Shown: positions 5,695-7,234 of the stretch, piece after piece
Position numbering within the stretch: position 1 is the first letter of the stretch
Layout: each line of letters opens with the position of its first letter
From: Ruixingdingia sedimenti
GTDB lineage: Bacteria > Pseudomonadota > Alphaproteobacteria > Rhodobacterales > Rhodobacteraceae
Assembly (NCBI RefSeq): GCF_031432425.1
Contig: NZ_JAVKPH010000073.1
Span: 1 to 7,234, forward strand
Length of the DNA stretch: 7,234 nt
Direction of reading: 5' to 3'
Program-made: the position numbers and the translations under genes
Notes under the pieces: model-generated
Database searches by the model: none
What the model was told of the DNA's origin: nothing
Seen by the model: the letters and a program-made list of their open reading frames with translations, nothing else

Positions 5695-5754
5695 AAAACA
5701 AGGGGTGGCACGGTTCTGGCGACCTTCCTGCCACCCTCCGCCTCCCCGCCACCC
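5695..5754 (+). repeat. Right arm of 60-bp inverted repeat, in the integrase leader
   Basis: This is the counterpart of the arm at 5320-5379 (83% identical as reverse complement). Its AAAA begins 130 nt before the integrase ATG at 5825, almost the same distance as the other arm from its gene. It can form the same alternative pairing: GGGTGGCA (5703-5710) with TGCCACCC (5729-5736), or GGGTGGC with GCCACCC (5748-5754). Confidence 0.85.
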
Positions 5755-5824
5755 GTGGCGCTATGCTTGCCTTGATAGTCAGGCGAAACCACGCCTCATG
5801 TCGGATGCAAGAAGGACCAAAGCC

Positions 5825-7090
5825 ATGCCCGAACGCATCAAGCTGACCGAGAAAGTGCTGCGCGACGCCGAGCCGGTGCCGGGGCGGGACTACCAGATCT
5901 TCGACACCGACGTCCGGGGATTTGCCGTCTGCATCTACCGCGGCGGCGGCCGGGCCTTCACGCTGGATTACCGTCATGCCGGGCGGCAGCGCCGGATGAC
6001 CTTCGGGCGCTGGCCGGAATGGTCAGTGTCGGCCGCTCGGGAGCGGGCCAAGGAACTGCGGCGCGAGATCGACGCCGGGGCCGATCCCTTGGGCCAGCGC
6101 GAGGCAAAGCGCGAAGCCCCGCGCGTGACTGACCTGATCGAACGCTACTGCGCCGAGCATCTGCCGAAACTGTCGGAACGGAGCGCGGCCGATCAGCGGT
6201 CGGCGCTGGCCAAGATGGTGGAGCCGGTCTGGGGCCGAAAGCTGGTGACGGAAATCACCCCGACCGACGTCGACAAGCTGCTGACCAAGATCGCCGAGGG
6301 CCGGGCGCGGCCCCACAAGGAAAAGCCCAACAACCGGGCGCGCAAGCTGCAGGGCGCGAAGCCCACGCCGGTGCGCGCCAACCGGATCGGGGAGGTGCTG
6401 CGCAAGATGTTCACGCTGGCGGTCCAGTGGGGCTGGTGCGAGGACAACCCCGCCCAGCGCTTTCACCGCCGCACCGAGACGCCGCGCGAACGCTTCCTCT
6501 CGAAGGAAGAGATCTCCAAGCTGGCTGCGGCGCTGGATGCGGCCGAGGACCGGCGCGCGGCCGACATCATCCGCATGTGCATGCTGACCGGCGCCCGTCT
6601 GGGCGAGGTGCGCCAGTCCCGGTTCGAGCAGTTCAACCTCGAGCACATGAGCTGGTCAAAGCCGCCCACCATGACGAAACAGCGCCGCGCCCATCGCGTC
6701 CCGATCTCGGACGAGACCGCCGCCATCGTGCGCCAGCGCCTGCTGTTGGTGCCAAATGGCTCTCCATGGCTGTTTCCCGGCGACACGCCCGGCCAACCAG
6801 TGCAGGAAGTGCGCCGGTTCTGGGCGCAGGTCCAAAAGCAATGTGGGCTGCAGGACGTCCGCATCCACGACCTGCGCCACACCTTCGCCTCGCTTCTGGT
6901 CAGCGGCGGCGCCTCATTGGAAATGATCGGAAAGCTTCTGGGTCACAGCCAGATGCAGACGACCCTGCGCTATGCCCACCTGATGGATTCGCCCCTGCGC
7001 GCCGGGGTGGACGCGGTGGCCAGCGCCTTCCGGCCGAAGCCTCGACTGGTCCATGGCACCGACGATCAGGGCGGCCGGAAGACCGCGTGA
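5825..7090 (+). CDS. int: Tyrosine integrase of phage/integrative-element type
   Basis: This 421-residue site-specific recombinase would integrate and excise the element by strand exchange at att sites. Residues 5-90 are an N-terminal arm-type DNA-binding domain of the DUF4102-like kind (LTEKVLRDAEP, RGFAVCIYRGGGRAFTLDYR, RRMTFGRWPEWSVSAARERA). About 100-240 form the SAM-like core-binding domain. The catalytic domain carries the full set of residues: Arg258 (TGARLGEV), Lys285 (MTKQRRAHRVPI), His348 and Arg351 (HDLRHTF), His374 (LLGHSQ) and nucleophile Tyr383 (TLRYAHL). ATG at 5825 is chosen because AAGGA lies 8 nt upstream; an in-frame ATG at 5798 and GTG at 5705 have no good Shine-Dalgarno, and the latter falls in the inverted repeat. 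It diverges from the xis-like operon. No change or truncation of a key residue is seen, so it should be active. Confidence 0.96.
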   Translation: MPERIKLTEKVLRDAEPVPGRDYQIFDTDVRGFAVCIYRGGGRAFTLDYRHAGRQRRMTFGRWPEWSVSAARERAKELRREIDAGADPLGQREAKREAPRVTDLIERYCAEHLPKLSERSAADQRSALAKMVEPVWGRKLVTEITPTDVDKLLTKIAEGRARPHKEKPNNRARKLQGAKPTPVRANRIGEVLRKMFTLAVQWGWCEDNPAQRFHRRTETPRERFLSKEEISKLAAALDAAEDRRAADIIRMCMLTGARLGEVRQSRFEQFNLEHMSWSKPPTMTKQRRAHRVPISDETAAIVRQRLLLVPNGSPWLFPGDTPGQPVQEVRRFWAQVQKQCGLQDVRIHDLRHTFASLLVSGGASLEMIGKLLGHSQMQTTLRYAHLMDSPLRAGVDAVASAFRPKPRLVHGTDDQGGRKTA

Positions 7091-7115
7091 CGCCGCAAGG
7101 CGCATCGCCGCATCT

Positions 7116-7234
7116 TCACGATCCTTCTCCCCGCAGCTTCTTCCAGACCGGCGTCACCCTGCGCCGGACGCTGCGGCTGTCGGGGATCTTCCGGCCATCC
7201 GACTGATCGGCGAACCAGTCCTGCATCTCGGCGA
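7116..7234 (-). CDS. C-terminal end of an unidentified protein, convergent with the integrase
   Basis: Thirty-eight codons and a TGA stop (7118-7116) remain open to the right edge. The visible tail reads AEMQDWFADQSDGRKIPDSR, then SVRRRVTPVWKKLRGEGS. The composition (Trp-rich, amphipathic, basic end) is that of a real protein rather than noise. No family can be named from so little. It ends 25 bp from the integrase stop. It may belong to the element or to the flanking chromosome. A weak CGCC-GCAA-GGCG hairpin at 7091-7102 lies between the two genes, too short to call a terminator. Confidence 0.6.
   Translation of the reverse strand, partial: AEMQDWFADQSDGRKIPDSRSVRRRVTPVWKKLRGEGS

Larger units (their letters stand above)
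5320..5754. repeat. Array of nine GGGTGGC motifs in both orientations
   Basis: Plus-orientation copies are at 5320-5326, 5338-5344, 5402-5408, 5520-5526 and 5703-5709. Minus-orientation copies (GCCACCC) are at 5365-5371, 5545-5551, 5730-5736 and 5748-5754. Three of them share the longer form CAAGGGGTGGCA (around 5363-5375, 5543-5555 and 5699-5710). They could be integrase arm sites, regulator sites, or the paired elements of structured leaders. Confidence 0.75.
5251..5824. promoter_or_regulatory. Divergent control region between xis-like gene and integrase; candidate attP
   Basis: This 574-bp stretch has no convincing gene. It must contain the promoters for the leftward operon and the rightward integrase, although I cannot point to certain -35/-10 boxes. 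It contains the 60-bp inverted repeat, nine GGGTGGC motifs in both orientations, and a 10-bp-phased repeat run, described separately. Such density of repeated sites next to an integrase is expected of a phage attachment site with arm-type and Xis sites. No tRNA fragment or clear core site was found. Confidence 0.6.

Noticed and set aside
5418..5846. Several 90-130 aa frames on both strands in the region upstream of the integrase
   Set aside because: They cross the inverted repeat and the phased repeats, lack good ribosome sites and resemble no protein; the DNA there is better explained as regulatory.
7091..7102. Hairpin CGCC-GCAA-GGCG after the integrase stop as a terminator
   Set aside because: The stem is only 4 bp and no T-run follows on either strand.
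6427..7206. 259-aa plus-strand frame and minus-strand frames over the integrase
   Set aside because: They overlap the integrase, which has all catalytic residues in frame; the alternatives show only shadow composition.

Overview
The window looks like the integrase end and early region of an integrated mobile element, most likely a prophage or a phage-derived integrative element, in a high-GC alphaproteobacterium. GC content is about 60-65% over most of it. Codon use and protein style resemble Rhodobacterales such as Rhodobacter or Paracoccus; that placement is inference from style, not from a search.

Layout. Seven genes lie on the minus strand, reading right to left: an AlpA/Xis-type small HTH protein (5250-4993), a 79-aa unknown protein (4993-4754), a VRR-NUC nuclease (4757-4362), a helix-turn-helix replication-initiator-like protein (4365-3358), a DNA cytosine-5 methyltransferase (3361-2285, interrupted by a 334-base run of N), a 251-aa unknown protein (2272-1517) and the N-terminal 491 residues of an adenine-specific methyltransferase that runs off the left edge (1474-1). 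The first five genes are joined by 1- or 4-base stop/start overlaps, so they almost certainly form one translationally coupled operon. Diverging from it on the plus strand is a complete tyrosine integrase (5825-7090). Beyond that, convergent with it, is the last 38 codons of another minus-strand gene (7234-7116).

Two non-coding signals stand out. First, the initiator-like gene carries five copies of a 19-bp near-palindrome (consensus GTGTCCGAAATCCGGACAC) right after its DNA-binding domain, followed by an AT-rich stretch. The copies are read in all three frames of the gene, so the repetition acts at the DNA level. The order (HTH domain, iterons, AT-rich segment, C-terminal domain) is that of the lambda O gene with its internal origin. 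I propose it as the element's replication origin. Second, the 574-bp region between the xis-like gene and the integrase contains a 60-bp inverted repeat (50 of 60 positions identical). Its arms sit at matching distances, 129 and 130 nt, from the two divergent start codons. In and between the arms are nine copies of GGGTGGC in both orientations and a run of 10-bp-phased TTGAC-like repeats. This is a good candidate for a shared control region and/or attP arm sites.

How the parts may work together (inference): integrase and the xis-like protein would control integration and excision through the 5251-5824 region. The initiator-like protein would start replication at the iterons inside its own gene. 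The nuclease probably serves DNA processing. The two methyltransferases would mark the element's DNA against host restriction or form part of a modification system whose other half is outside the window.
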